NCBI GenBank assembly: GCA_002707025.1 | Contig: PALG01000031.1 | Location: 62,001-126,000 of the forward strand | Length of the DNA: 64,000 nucleotides | From: Flavobacteriaceae bacterium | GTDB lineage: Bacteria; Bacteroidota; Bacteroidia; Flavobacteriales; Flavobacteriaceae | Direction of reading: 5' to 3' | Shown here: one piece after another, positions 42,866 to 52,414 of the stretch | Layout of the letters: every line of letters starts with the position of its first letter | Numbering within the stretch: the stretch's first letter is position 1 | The notes under the pieces: generated by a model | Told to the model about the DNA's origin: nothing | Seen by the model: the letters and a program-made list of their open reading frames with translations, nothing else | Database searches by the model: none | Position numbers and translations under genes: made by a program

Positions 42866-43930
42866 TTATAGATTAGGAAATTGTTGCGTGTAGGTATCGT
42901 ATAGAAAATTATTTTCCCCTCGTATCTCGAAAGTGACTTCCCTTGCCTCAAAATTAAAACGGAGGATCCCGAAATTAAGCTTCTTCACCACGTTACTCAC
43001 CCGAAACGAATTGCCCTCTGTAGGACCATCCAACCACGTATGTGTGAGCCCGCTAGAAGTAAAGTCTACCAAAGGATAGGACATTTCCGGAATATTTTCC
43101 ACCGAAATTTCGGCCATGTGCCGATCCCCACTTAAAATTATGACTGGGCTGGAAGACTTTGAAATTAACGATTTCAATTTTTGGGTTTCCTTCGGAAAAT
43201 TATACCACTTTTCCCAGAAATGCTCCTTACTTATAACTTGTATGCTGCTTACCAATACGGTAAAGTCGGCTTCGGAAGAAAGCAATTCCTTCTCTAGCCA
43301 TTGCCATTGTGAAGCGCCTAAAATCGTTCCTTTGTGATCTGCATCCCAAGGAATGTAAGGTCCCCCCTCTCCTTCATTTTTACGCAAAGGATCCCTAAAA
43401 TAACGGGTATCCAACAAAATAACTTTGATACTTCCTTTCGTACTATTTAACGTTTTGGAATGATACACTCCTTTTTGTTGACGTAGGGAATCCTCCTCCG
43501 GGACTTGCATGAAATTCCAAAATAATTGTTGGGCTTCGTCTTTTTTTTCCCAATGGACCCCGGCATCATTTTTTCCGAAGTCATGATCGTCCCAAGTTCC
43601 CAAAACGGGGATGCTCTCCACTAGTTTTTGATAGGAAGAATTTGACAAAACTTTGTCATAATCATTTTTCATCTTTTCCATATCATCGGTGTCGGCATAA
43701 ATATTATCCCCCAACCATATAAAAGCCTCGGGAGAATTTTCAAGAATCGCTTCCCAAAGGGGTTGTGGCCGATCCTGATCGTTGCAACTGGCAAAGGCCA
43801 CTATAAAATTGGAGCCCATTAAAGTATCCTTACTTTCTTCCTGAAGGGTTTCAGCTCTATTTTCGGTTGTTTTCTTTGAATTACAAGCAGCCAAGAGCAG
43901 GAATCCACAAAGCGCTAAAAAAGTTCTCAT
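42866..43930 (-). CDS. PhoD-like metallophosphatase lipoprotein
   Basis: 354 residues. Signal MRTFLALCGFLLLAACNS places the anchor at Cys16. Alkaline phosphatase D-type motifs: IVAFASCNDQDRP, FIWLGDNIYADTDD, TWDDHDFGKNDAG, VILLDTRYFRDP and ILSGDRHMAEIS. Periplasmic or surface phosphodiesterase/phosphatase. Transcribed alone; no phosphate-box could be recognised. Confidence 0.88.
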   Translation of the reverse strand: MRTFLALCGFLLLAACNSKKTTENRAETLQEESKDTLMGSNFIVAFASCNDQDRPQPLWEAILENSPEAFIWLGDNIYADTDDMEKMKNDYDKVLSNSSYQKLVESIPVLGTWDDHDFGKNDAGVHWEKKDEAQQLFWNFMQVPEEDSLRQQKGVYHSKTLNSTKGSIKVILLDTRYFRDPLRKNEGEGGPYIPWDADHKGTILGASQWQWLEKELLSSEADFTVLVSSIQVISKEHFWEKWYNFPKETQKLKSLISKSSSPVIILSGDRHMAEISVENIPEMSYPLVDFTSSGLTHTWLDGPTEGNSFRVSNVVKKLNFGILRFNFEAREVTFEIRGENNFLYDTYTQQFPNL

Positions 43931-44006
43931 ACCATGTTGTTTTACACTACTTAAAATTATGCAAACTATAAGGAATAACTGTTAAGAAATTGTAACTTCG
44001 CAACGT

Positions 44007-45026
44007 ATGAATGATACGGCGTTGCAAACCGCAAAAGAGCTACTGAGTCACTCAAAAAAAATTGTAGTGATTGGTCATAAAAATCCCGATGGTGATGCCA
44101 TTGGCTCTTGTTTGGCCTTATCCTTTTTTCTGAAAAAATTGGGACACGACACACAAGTACTCATGCCCAATGACTTTCCAGAATTTTTAAAATGGCTTCC
44201 AGGATGTGAAAATATTCTTTTGTTTGAAAAAGACCGAGAGGAAACCACTAAGCTCGTCAATGAAGCCGACATAATCTTCACTCTTGATTTTAATGCTTTA
44301 AACCGTACGGGTGAATTAGGGACCGTTTTGGAGAAAGTGACGACCCATTTTATCATGATCGATCACCACCAACAACCCGATTCCTATGCAGTGGTAACTT
44401 ATAGTGATGTTACAATGAGCTCAACGAGTGAAATGGTCTATCATTTTATCGATAAACTAGAAGGGTTAAAAAAAATTGATGCGAGTATCGCTACCAATTT
44501 GTATGCAGGCATCATGACCGATACGGGCTCTTTCCGATTTCCATCTACTTCGGCAACCACCCACAAGGTTATTGCGCATTTAATAGAATGTGGCGCAAAT
44601 AACAGTGCGATACATCAAAATATTTTCGACACAAATAGTCCCGATCGCATGAAGCTTTTAGGCGTTGCTTTGGAAAATATGGTGATTTTGGAGGAGTATC
44701 ATACTGCCTATATCACCCTTTCCCAAAAGGAATTGGATGCGCATAACTTCAGAAAAGGGGATACCGAAGGTTTTGTAAATTATTCCCTTTCTATTAAAGG
44801 AATTGTATTTGCTGTCATATTTATTGAAAACAAGCAAGAAAGCATTACCAAAATCTCTTTCCGAAGTAAAGGAAATTTTTCAGTCAATGAATTTGCAAGA
44901 ACCCACTTTCATGGAGGCGGACATACCAATGCGGCAGGGGGCCGAAGCGAAAAGTCCTTAAAAGCCACAGTGAAGGAATTTATTAGTATATTGCCCAAAT
45001 ACAAAAATGCCCTAAATCATGCGTAA
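44007..45026 (+). CDS. DHH-family phosphoesterase (NrnA-like)
   Basis: 339 residues. DHH motifs: GHKNPDGDAIGSCLA (23-37), TLDFNALNRTGE, MIDHHQQPD (119-127), and TDTGSFRFPST; DHHA1 glycine motif FHGGGHTNAAGG. NrnA-type enzymes degrade oligoribonucleotides and 3'-phosphoadenosine 5'-phosphate. Divergent from the PhoD-like gene; gldI overlaps its end by 8 nt. Confidence 0.9.
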   Translation: MNDTALQTAKELLSHSKKIVVIGHKNPDGDAIGSCLALSFFLKKLGHDTQVLMPNDFPEFLKWLPGCENILLFEKDREETTKLVNEADIIFTLDFNALNRTGELGTVLEKVTTHFIMIDHHQQPDSYAVVTYSDVTMSSTSEMVYHFIDKLEGLKKIDASIATNLYAGIMTDTGSFRFPSTSATTHKVIAHLIECGANNSAIHQNIFDTNSPDRMKLLGVALENMVILEEYHTAYITLSQKELDAHNFRKGDTEGFVNYSLSIKGIVFAVIFIENKQESITKISFRSKGNFSVNEFARTHFHGGGHTNAAGGRSEKSLKATVKEFISILPKYKNALNHA

Positions 45027-45573
45027 ATTTTTCGCACTTTTATTTTTAATGTCCTGCTTCTTCAGTTGTAAAACCCCGGAAGCTAGAAAGCCCGTAAAAA
45101 AGACTTCTGGAACTTCTTTCATCAAAGAATCTGCAGAAAGGAACAAAAAGCTTATTGCAGAAGAAGAAGCCCTTATTACTGAAATTATCCGTAAAGACAC
45201 CCTCAATGATTATATTGCTTCAGAAAGTGGCTTTTGGTATTATTACAACAGAAAAGATACCCTTTCCCAAATCATGCCAAAGTATGGGGACAATGTGGTC
45301 TTCAGTTATGACATAAAAAAACTATCGGGCGAAACGATTCTTTCCCAAAATGAAACCGGACTTCAAAATTATGTGGTAGACCAAACCAATCAGGAACTTA
45401 TTTCCGGAATTAGGGATGGCATAAAATTGATGAAAGAAGGGGAAACCGTTACTTTTCTTTTCCCTTCCCACAAGGCTTATGGCTACTATGGCTTAGAAAA
45501 CAGATTGGGAACCAATGTTCCTATACAAAGCACGATTACACTGAAATCAATAAATTCAACCGAAAACAATTAA
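45019..45573 (+). CDS. gldI: Gliding motility-associated lipoprotein GldI, FKBP type
   Basis: 184 residues. Lipoprotein signal MRKFFALLFLMSCFFSC. A charged linker, then an FKBP-type peptidyl-prolyl isomerase domain (about 75-180): GDNVVFSYDIKKL, ISGIRDGIKLMKEGETVTFLFPSHKAYGYYG, and VPIQSTITLKSI. GldI is required for gliding and type IX secretion in Flavobacterium. Overlaps the DHH gene by 8 nt and is 12 nt from a second PPIase gene. Confidence 0.9.
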   Translation: MRKFFALLFLMSCFFSCKTPEARKPVKKTSGTSFIKESAERNKKLIAEEEALITEIIRKDTLNDYIASESGFWYYYNRKDTLSQIMPKYGDNVVFSYDIKKLSGETILSQNETGLQNYVVDQTNQELISGIRDGIKLMKEGETVTFLFPSHKAYGYYGLENRLGTNVPIQSTITLKSINSTENN

Positions 45574-45585
45574 ATAATTTAAGCG

Positions 45586-46695
45586 ATGAAAAAAATTGCA
45601 TTTTTACTGGTACTTTCTACCATTCTCACGATGGGTTCTTGCAAATCGAAATACCCTAACCTTGAAAAAGGTTTGTATGCCGAATTTGTGACCAATAAAG
45701 GAACTTTTGTGGCAAAATTCTATGAAGAGGCAACCCCATTAACAGTCTCCAACTTTGTAGAGTTAGCTGAAGGAAAGCATGAGTTGGTAGATTCTGTATA
45801 CAAAGGGAAACCTTATTTCAACGGACTAACATTTCACCGGGTTATTAAAGACTTCATGATTCAAGGAGGAGACCCCAGAGGGGATGGTACCGGAAATCCT
45901 GGGTATACCTTTCCAGACGAATTTGTAGATAGTTTACAGCATGACCGAAAAGGGCTTTTGGCAATGGCCAACTCTGGCCCTGCTACCAACGGAAGCCAAT
46001 TTTTTATCACGTTGAAAGAAACTCCTTGGCTCACCGGAAAACACACCATTTTTGGGGAAATCGTTATGGGACAGGAAGTGGTAGATTCTATAGGAGTGGT
46101 AAAAACCACAAAACCTGGTGACAAACCCGTAAACCCTGTGATCATTGAAGAAGTAAATATTATCAACAAAGGAAATGTAGCTGTTCCTTCTTTCTCTAAG
46201 CAGATGGAAGAAATGGAAAAAATAAAGCAAGAAAAGGAAGCTCGATTGGCGAAGGTTGCCGAAGATAGAGCGGAAACTTTTCAAGAGAAAAAAGCGGAAG
46301 CGAAGGAATATGACTCCGGAATAAAAATATTCTGGGATAAAGAAGGAGAAGGTTCGAAACCTGATGAAGGTGTCATGGTCATGATGAACTACGCAGGCTT
46401 CATTGACAATGGAAAACTGTTTGACACCAACCTACAGTCTGTTGCTGAAGCCTATGAAGCGGTAGACCATCGAAGAGTAGATGCTGGAAGATACAGTCCT
46501 GTTCCTACTCCGTACAGTAAAGACGCACAATTAATCCCAGGTTTCAGGGAAGCCTTATTGGAAATGAAAGTAGGTGACAAAACCACGGTATTCATCCCTT
46601 CACACTTAGCTTGGGGAGCTCAAGGAGCCGGAAATATCATTCCGCCAAACAGCGATGTCGTATTTGAAATCGAAATCGTTGAGATTGCACAATAA
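45586..46695 (+). CDS. Cyclophilin-FKBP fusion peptidyl-prolyl isomerase lipoprotein
   Basis: 369 residues. Signal MKKIAFLLVLSTILTMGSC. Domain 1 (about 25-200) is a cyclophilin: FHRVIKDFMIQGGDPRGDGTG, GSQFFITL, HTIFGEIVMG. A charged helical linker (200-245) joins domain 2, an FKBP (about 250-369): VMVMMNYAGFIDNGKLFDT, IPGFREALLEMKVGDKTTVFIPSHLAWGAQG. Two different proline isomerases in one envelope protein, after GldI, imply a shared folding role for secreted proteins. Strong terminator follows. Confidence 0.92.
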   Translation: MKKIAFLLVLSTILTMGSCKSKYPNLEKGLYAEFVTNKGTFVAKFYEEATPLTVSNFVELAEGKHELVDSVYKGKPYFNGLTFHRVIKDFMIQGGDPRGDGTGNPGYTFPDEFVDSLQHDRKGLLAMANSGPATNGSQFFITLKETPWLTGKHTIFGEIVMGQEVVDSIGVVKTTKPGDKPVNPVIIEEVNIINKGNVAVPSFSKQMEEMEKIKQEKEARLAKVAEDRAETFQEKKAEAKEYDSGIKIFWDKEGEGSKPDEGVMVMMNYAGFIDNGKLFDTNLQSVAEAYEAVDHRRVDAGRYSPVPTPYSKDAQLIPGFREALLEMKVGDKTTVFIPSHLAWGAQGAGNIIPPNSDVVFEIEIVEIAQ

Positions 46696-46707
46696 ATAAA
46701 ACCATCC

Positions 46708-46739
46708 AAAAAAAGCCGCTTTTTTAAGCGGCTTTTTTT
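46708..46739. terminator. Bidirectional terminator
   Basis: Stem AAAAAAAGCCGCTT / AAGCGGCTTTTTTT with a 4-nt loop between the PPIase gene and convergent pepD. Confidence 0.92.
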
Positions 46740-46744
46740 ATCCC

Positions 46745-48199
46745 TTATTTTTTGGGAATTTCTTTTAGGATTTCCTGTACGTACTTCCAGAATTTCTGCA
46801 AAGAAGAAATACTCGCACGCTCATCGGGCGAATGTGCCCCACGAATGTTAGGCCCAAAGGAAATCATGTCCATTTCAGGATAATTCTGTCCTAATATCCC
46901 ACATTCCAATCCGGCGTGACATGCCGCAACATGAGGCTGTTCCTTGTGCAGCTGAACATATAGTTTTTCCAGTACCTTTAAAATAGGACTATCCATATTA
47001 GGCGCCCACCCGGGATACTCTCCTGAAAAGTCTACTTTGTAGTCTGCCAATTCAAATCCTGCTTGTAAACTCTGTGCCAAATCTTCTTTAGACGAAGTCA
47101 CAGAAGATCGCGTTAGGCAATCGATAGAAATACTTCCATTTTCAACCACGATTTTCGCAACGTTATTAGAAGTTTCTACCAAATCGGCTATCGCCGGACT
47201 CATCCGGTAAACCCCATTATGGGCTGCATAGATGCTTTGAACAAACTTTTTCTGATTTTCGGAATCCATTACTTTTTCAGGCATCGCTATTTCTGAAAAA
47301 GAAAGGGTCATTTCGGGTTCCAGGGTTTTATATTCCTCTTTAATTTCAGAAGCTATTTTTTCAAAAGCTTTTTCAAATGCTGAAAAGTTAGCTTCGGAAA
47401 TAGCCACCTTTACTACACTCTCCCTAGGAATCGCATTCCGAAGACTTCCTCCGTGAACTTCAGAAATTTGAATCAGTCCATTTGTCGCATACAGAATACG
47501 ATTCATTAATTTGTTGGCATTTCCCAATCCTTTATGAATATCCATTCCACTGTGACCGCCCTGCAAACCTTTCAACACCAATTGGTATCCTTTTGAATTT
47601 GCTTGGGGGCTTTTTTCAGCATAACATCCTTTTGCCGTCACGTCGACACCTCCAGCACAGCCCACGCCTATTTCATCGTCTTCTTCGGTATCGAGATTCA
47701 GTAAAATATCACCTTTCAGCAATCCCCCTTCCAGTCCCATGGCACCGGTCATCCCGGTTTCTTCATCTATGGTAAAAAGTGCTTCCAATGCTGGATGGGC
47801 TATGGTGTTACTAGCTAATACCGCCATGATGGTCGCTACCCCTAATCCATTATCGGCTCCTAAAGTGGTTCCTTTTGCCTTCACCCAATCCCCTTCCACA
47901 TACATCTCGATACCTTGCGTGCTAAAGTCGAAATCGGTATCGTTGTTTTTTTGATGTACCATATCCAAGTGCGATTGCATTACAATAGGCTTTCGATCTT
48001 CCATTCCTAAAGTTGCCGGTTTCCTGATAATTACGTTACCTACAGCATCTTCAAAGATCTCTAGATTAAGTTTTGCTCCAAAATCCTTCATAAACGCAAT
48101 GACTTGCCCCTCCTTTTTGGAGGCACGGGGCACCGCATTTAAATCGGCAAAATGATTCCAAACTTCTTTTGGCTCCAGATTTCTTATTTCTTCGTTCAT
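46745..48199 (-). CDS. pepD: Aminoacyl-histidine dipeptidase (PepD-type M20 peptidase)
   Basis: 484 residues, cytoplasmic. M20/M28-like dinuclear zinc peptidase: VMQSHLDMVHQ (His ligand and Asp), GTTLGADNGLGVA, LFTIDEETGMTGA (catalytic Glu pair), the GLQGGHSGMDIHKGLGN dimerisation domain, and HAGLECGIL near the end. Splits Xaa-His and other dipeptides. Normal length for the family. Divergent from DUF3810 gene, with 89 bp between them. Confidence 0.94.
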   Translation of the reverse strand: MNEEIRNLEPKEVWNHFADLNAVPRASKKEGQVIAFMKDFGAKLNLEIFEDAVGNVIIRKPATLGMEDRKPIVMQSHLDMVHQKNNDTDFDFSTQGIEMYVEGDWVKAKGTTLGADNGLGVATIMAVLASNTIAHPALEALFTIDEETGMTGAMGLEGGLLKGDILLNLDTEEDDEIGVGCAGGVDVTAKGCYAEKSPQANSKGYQLVLKGLQGGHSGMDIHKGLGNANKLMNRILYATNGLIQISEVHGGSLRNAIPRESVVKVAISEANFSAFEKAFEKIASEIKEEYKTLEPEMTLSFSEIAMPEKVMDSENQKKFVQSIYAAHNGVYRMSPAIADLVETSNNVAKIVVENGSISIDCLTRSSVTSSKEDLAQSLQAGFELADYKVDFSGEYPGWAPNMDSPILKVLEKLYVQLHKEQPHVAACHAGLECGILGQNYPEMDMISFGPNIRGAHSPDERASISSLQKFWKYVQEILKEIPKK

Positions 48200-48288
48200 A
48201 TTGATTCTTTTATATCTATTCCAAAAGTACTTCTTTATTCTGCTTTGCTAAAATTATAAGGTTGAAGATTTCTTCGTATGTTTGAATC

Positions 48289-49356
48289 ATGCAAAGACGC
48301 ACCCGACTCATCCTCGCAATACTGCTACCCCTTCAGTATCTTGCATTACTTATTTTAAGACAGTTTCCTAATTTTGTGGAGACCTATTACAGTCAAGGCC
48401 TCTATCCCTATATTTCAAGTTTACAACGATATATCTTTGGGTGGGTTCCCTTTTCTGTAGGGGATATTTTTTACCTGCTTTTGATTTTGATGGCACTAAG
48501 GTGGCTCTATAAAAATTTCAAAAGGCTTTGGGAAGAACCCGCCCGTTTTTTTATAGACATTGCCGCTACGCTTTCCATTATCTACTTTACGTTTAACATG
48601 CTATGGGGATTCAATTATTTGAGACCGCCGCTTCACCAAACTTTAGGGCTGCAAAACGATTATACAACCGAGCAACTTTTGCTTACCACGAAGCGGCTCA
48701 TAAAGAAATCCAATGAACTACACCGATCCTTAGGTTATAAGGATAGTGTAAAAATAGAGTTACCCTATTCCCAAAAAGAAATATTTGAAAAATCGGTAAA
48801 CGGCTATCAAAACCTAGAAAAAGAGTTTCCCAGTCTGCATTATGCCCCAAAGAGCATTAAAAAAAGTGGTTGGAGCCTTGGTTTGACCTATATGGGCTAT
48901 AGTGGATATTACAATCCTTTAACCGGGGAAGCACAAGTGAATAATTTGATTCAGAATTATAAGTTTCCGGTGGTAAGTTGTCATGAAGAAGCACATCAAA
49001 TAGGATATGCCGCAGAAAACGAAGCCAATTTTATCGCTACTTTAGCGAGTATTCATAACGAAGACGCTTATATACAATACGCGGGATATATTTTTGTACT
49101 ACGTTATTGCATCAATGAATTGGCCCGAAGGGATATGGCACTTTATGAAGAAATCCTTCCTACAGTCAATTTTGGAATACTGGAAAGCTATCGCGAAATG
49201 CGGGAGTTTTGGCAGTCCTATCAAAATCCGTTTGAAGACTTCTCTAAAGCTTTTTGGGATCAATTCCTTAAAGCGAATAACCAATCCCAAGGAATTAAAA
49301 GTTACAGTTACATGGTAGCGCTAGTGGTAAATTATTTTGAAGACAAACCGCTTTAA
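48289..49356 (+). CDS. DUF3810 membrane protein with HExxH motif
   Basis: 355 residues. Three N-terminal hydrophobic segments (about 8-24, 57-75, 90-110), then a soluble domain. This holds SCHEEAHQIGYAAENEANF, an HExxH zinc-peptidase motif with a later glutamate, so a membrane metalloprotease role is likely but unproven. Family DUF3810 occurs in Bacteroidota and Firmicutes. Transcribed alone upstream of two amidohydrolases with a 93-bp gap. Confidence 0.83.
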   Translation: MQRRTRLILAILLPLQYLALLILRQFPNFVETYYSQGLYPYISSLQRYIFGWVPFSVGDIFYLLLILMALRWLYKNFKRLWEEPARFFIDIAATLSIIYFTFNMLWGFNYLRPPLHQTLGLQNDYTTEQLLLTTKRLIKKSNELHRSLGYKDSVKIELPYSQKEIFEKSVNGYQNLEKEFPSLHYAPKSIKKSGWSLGLTYMGYSGYYNPLTGEAQVNNLIQNYKFPVVSCHEEAHQIGYAAENEANFIATLASIHNEDAYIQYAGYIFVLRYCINELARRDMALYEEILPTVNFGILESYREMREFWQSYQNPFEDFSKAFWDQFLKANNQSQGIKSYSYMVALVVNYFEDKPL

Positions 49357-49449
49357 AATTTCTTAACATCTTGTTAAACTAAAGCGTATTAACAAGATAA
49401 ATGAATGCACCGCCTTATATTTAAAATCTATTAATTAATTCTCCAGCCA

Positions 49450-52407
49450 ATGAAACGATTTACATTTCTACTATTCCTTTTTTTAGTAGCAGAATGCACC
49501 ATCGCACAAGAATACTTCCCTAAGAATGATGGTGTTAAAGAACAAAATAACAACTATACAGCTTTGACCAATGCCACTTTATATGTCACCCCAACTAAAG
49601 TCGTTAAAAATGGAACTTTGCTTATTCAAAATGGTAAAGTGGTAGCTTCTGGAAAAGGGGTGTCTATTCCAGAAAATTCGGTTGTTATCGATCTGGAGGG
49701 TAAACACATCTACCCATCCTTTATTGAAAGTTATTCCGGCTTCGGAATTGAAAAACCCAAACGAAAAGGCGGAGGACGATCGGCACAGTATGGTCCCTCC
49801 CGCGAAGGGTTTTATTGGAACGATCATATCATGCCCGAAAATAACGGGATTTCTTCCTTCACATACGAAAATAAAGATGCAGAAGAACTTCGAAAGTTAG
49901 GTTTTGGCGTCGTAAACACACACCTCATGGACGGAATCGCCCGAGGAACTGGGGTTTTGGTCGCTCTAAATGATGAAGGCAATGATGCCGAAAGAATCTT
50001 GGAAGATCAATCAGGTCAGTTCTTTTCATTTCAGAAAAGTGTGACTAGCAATCAATCCTATCCTACCTCCCTTATGGGGTCCATGGCATTACTTCGTCAA
50101 ATGTATTACGATAGGGATTGGTATAGCAACGGAAATAGTGATACCAAGGATCGCTCCTTGGAAGCCCTTATCGAAAATAAAAATCTTATTTCCTTTTTTG
50201 AAGCAGGAGACAAAGGCAATGATCTAAGAGCCGATAAAATTGGAGATTTATTTAATATTAATTATATCATTGTTGGCGGAGGCGATGAATATGAAGCCAT
50301 TACGGCAATTAAGCATACAAACGCTAAATACATCATCCCTATCAATTTTCCTGAAGCGTATGATGTAAGCAATCCCTACATGGCAAAATATATTTCGTTG
50401 GAAGATTTAAGGGAATGGAACCAAGCTCCGCAAAATCCTAAAGTACTCTCAGAAAATGGAATCAGCTTTGCGCTTACCACTTACGATCTTGAAAAGACCT
50501 CAGAGTTTTCTAAGAAATTACAAAAAGCCTTCGAATATGGCTTCGATAAAACCAAAGCACTAGAGGCTTTAACCACGGTTCCAGCTTCCCTCTTAGGGCA
50601 GAGTGGTTCCCTAGGAACTTTGGAGCCAGGGAAATGGGCTAATTTCTTAGTGACTTCAGGGGATATTTTTGATACGGAAACTACACTATTCCAAAACTGG
50701 GTTCAAGGTGCTAAACATATTATAAATGAAATTAACACCAAGGACCTTAGTGGCACCTATTCCCTTTCAGCAGCAGGAAAGACCTATCAAATGACTTTAA
50801 CCGGAGAAGTGACCAAACCCAAAATGGAGGTCAAATTGGGCGAAACGGAATATCCTTCCAAAGTGACCTATGAAAATAATTGGATTGCTTTTTCATTTGA
50901 AGATAAAGATGCGAATGAAGTATATCGAGGAACTGCTTTAATTCCCTCAAAAGGAAATATAATTAGTGGCCGACTGGTACTTCCCAACGGACTGGAAACC
51001 TCTTTTACCGCAAATAAAACAGGGGAAGCAAAAAAAGAAGACGCAAACAAGAAAAATGGAAAAGAGGAAAAACCAGAAGTCATGCCGCTAACCTACCCTA
51101 ATGTAGGCTATGGATTTTCAACGCTTCCCAAACAACAAAATGTCTTGTTTAAAAATGCCACGGTTTGGACGAGTGAAGAAAGTGGAATTTTAGAAAATAC
51201 CGACGTATTGGTAAAAAATGGGAAAATTGAAAAATTAGGGAAAAACCTAAGTGCTGGAGGTGCTCAAGTAATTGATGCTACCGGAAAACACTTAACTGCG
51301 GGTATCATTGATGAGCACTCTCACCTTGCCACTTTAGCCGTAAATGAAGCAGGACAAAATTCTTCTGCAGAGGTAACCATCGAAGATGTGGTAAATCCTG
51401 AAGATATTGGAATCTACAGAGATTTGGCTGGAGGTGTCACGAGTATTCAAATCCTTCATGGTTCTGCAAATCCTATTGGAGGACGTTCTGCAATTATCAA
51501 ATTGAAATGGGGTAAGAATGCGGAAGAATTGATCTACGACAACAGTCCGAAATTTATCAAATTTGCCCTTGGTGAAAATGTAAAACAAAGTAATTGGGAC
51601 AGTTTCGACCGTTTTCCGCAAACCCGAATGGGTGTGGAACAAGTGTACGTTAATTATTTTAACCGTGCCAAGGAATATGAAGCCCAAAAGAAAAGCGGTG
51701 AACCCTATCGCTATGATGAAGAGATGGAGGTTTTAGTAGAAATTTTAAATGGAGAACGATTTATTAGTTGTCATAGCTATGTGCAAAGTGAAATCAATAT
51801 GCTCATGAAAGTGGCGGAAAAATTTGACTTTAGGATCAATACCTTTACCCATATCTTGGAAGGGTATAAAGTAGCCGATAAAATGGCGGAGCATGGCGTA
51901 GGTGGCTCTACCTTTAGTGACTGGTGGGCGTATAAATACGAAGTGAATGATGCCATTCCTTATAATGCAGCCATTATGACCCGGGAAGGAGTAACCACCG
52001 CTATTAACAGCGATGACGGTGAAATGTCCCGAAGATTGAATCAGGAAGCGGCCAAAACCATCAAGTACGGTGGAATGACCGAAGAAGAGGCATGGAAAAT
52101 GGTGACCATAAACCCAGCTAAATTGCTTCACCTCGATGACCGTGTAGGAAGTATCAAGGAAGGAAAGGATGCCGATTTGGTATTGTGGACCGACACCCCC
52201 CTATCGGTATATGCTAAAGCTGAAAAAACCATGATCGAGGGCACTATTTATTTTGACATGGAAACCGATAAAGCGAAAAGATCGCAAATACAGAAAGAAC
52301 GAAGTCAGCTCATTAACATGATGCTTTCTGAAAAGGAAAAGGGTGGAAAAACCAAAAAGCCCATGAAAAAAGACCGAATTAAATTTGAATGTGAAACCTT
52401 AAACTAA
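49450..52407 (+). CDS. Secreted tandem amidohydrolase-fold protein
   Basis: 985 residues with a signal peptide (MKRFTFLLFLFLVAEC...QEY). Two amidohydrolase-like halves. The N-terminal half (about 30-440) has the strand pattern but ESYSGFG where the metal-binding HxH should be. The C-terminal half (about 560-960) keeps H623-S-H625 (IIDEHSHL), FISCHSY, NTFTHILEGY and TTAINSDDGEM. So only the second half looks catalytic. Between them is a beta-rich, lysine-rich linker. Substrate unknown; family members hydrolyse imides or isoaspartyl peptides. The next gene is 7 nt downstream. Confidence 0.88.
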   Translation: MKRFTFLLFLFLVAECTIAQEYFPKNDGVKEQNNNYTALTNATLYVTPTKVVKNGTLLIQNGKVVASGKGVSIPENSVVIDLEGKHIYPSFIESYSGFGIEKPKRKGGGRSAQYGPSREGFYWNDHIMPENNGISSFTYENKDAEELRKLGFGVVNTHLMDGIARGTGVLVALNDEGNDAERILEDQSGQFFSFQKSVTSNQSYPTSLMGSMALLRQMYYDRDWYSNGNSDTKDRSLEALIENKNLISFFEAGDKGNDLRADKIGDLFNINYIIVGGGDEYEAITAIKHTNAKYIIPINFPEAYDVSNPYMAKYISLEDLREWNQAPQNPKVLSENGISFALTTYDLEKTSEFSKKLQKAFEYGFDKTKALEALTTVPASLLGQSGSLGTLEPGKWANFLVTSGDIFDTETTLFQNWVQGAKHIINEINTKDLSGTYSLSAAGKTYQMTLTGEVTKPKMEVKLGETEYPSKVTYENNWIAFSFEDKDANEVYRGTALIPSKGNIISGRLVLPNGLETSFTANKTGEAKKEDANKKNGKEEKPEVMPLTYPNVGYGFSTLPKQQNVLFKNATVWTSEESGILENTDVLVKNGKIEKLGKNLSAGGAQVIDATGKHLTAGIIDEHSHLATLAVNEAGQNSSAEVTIEDVVNPEDIGIYRDLAGGVTSIQILHGSANPIGGRSAIIKLKWGKNAEELIYDNSPKFIKFALGENVKQSNWDSFDRFPQTRMGVEQVYVNYFNRAKEYEAQKKSGEPYRYDEEMEVLVEILNGERFISCHSYVQSEINMLMKVAEKFDFRINTFTHILEGYKVADKMAEHGVGGSTFSDWWAYKYEVNDAIPYNAAIMTREGVTTAINSDDGEMSRRLNQEAAKTIKYGGMTEEEAWKMVTINPAKLLHLDDRVGSIKEGKDADLVLWTDTPLSVYAKAEKTMIEGTIYFDMETDKAKRSQIQKERSQLINMMLSEKEKGGKTKKPMKKDRIKFECETLN

Positions 52408-52414
52408 GCTTACG

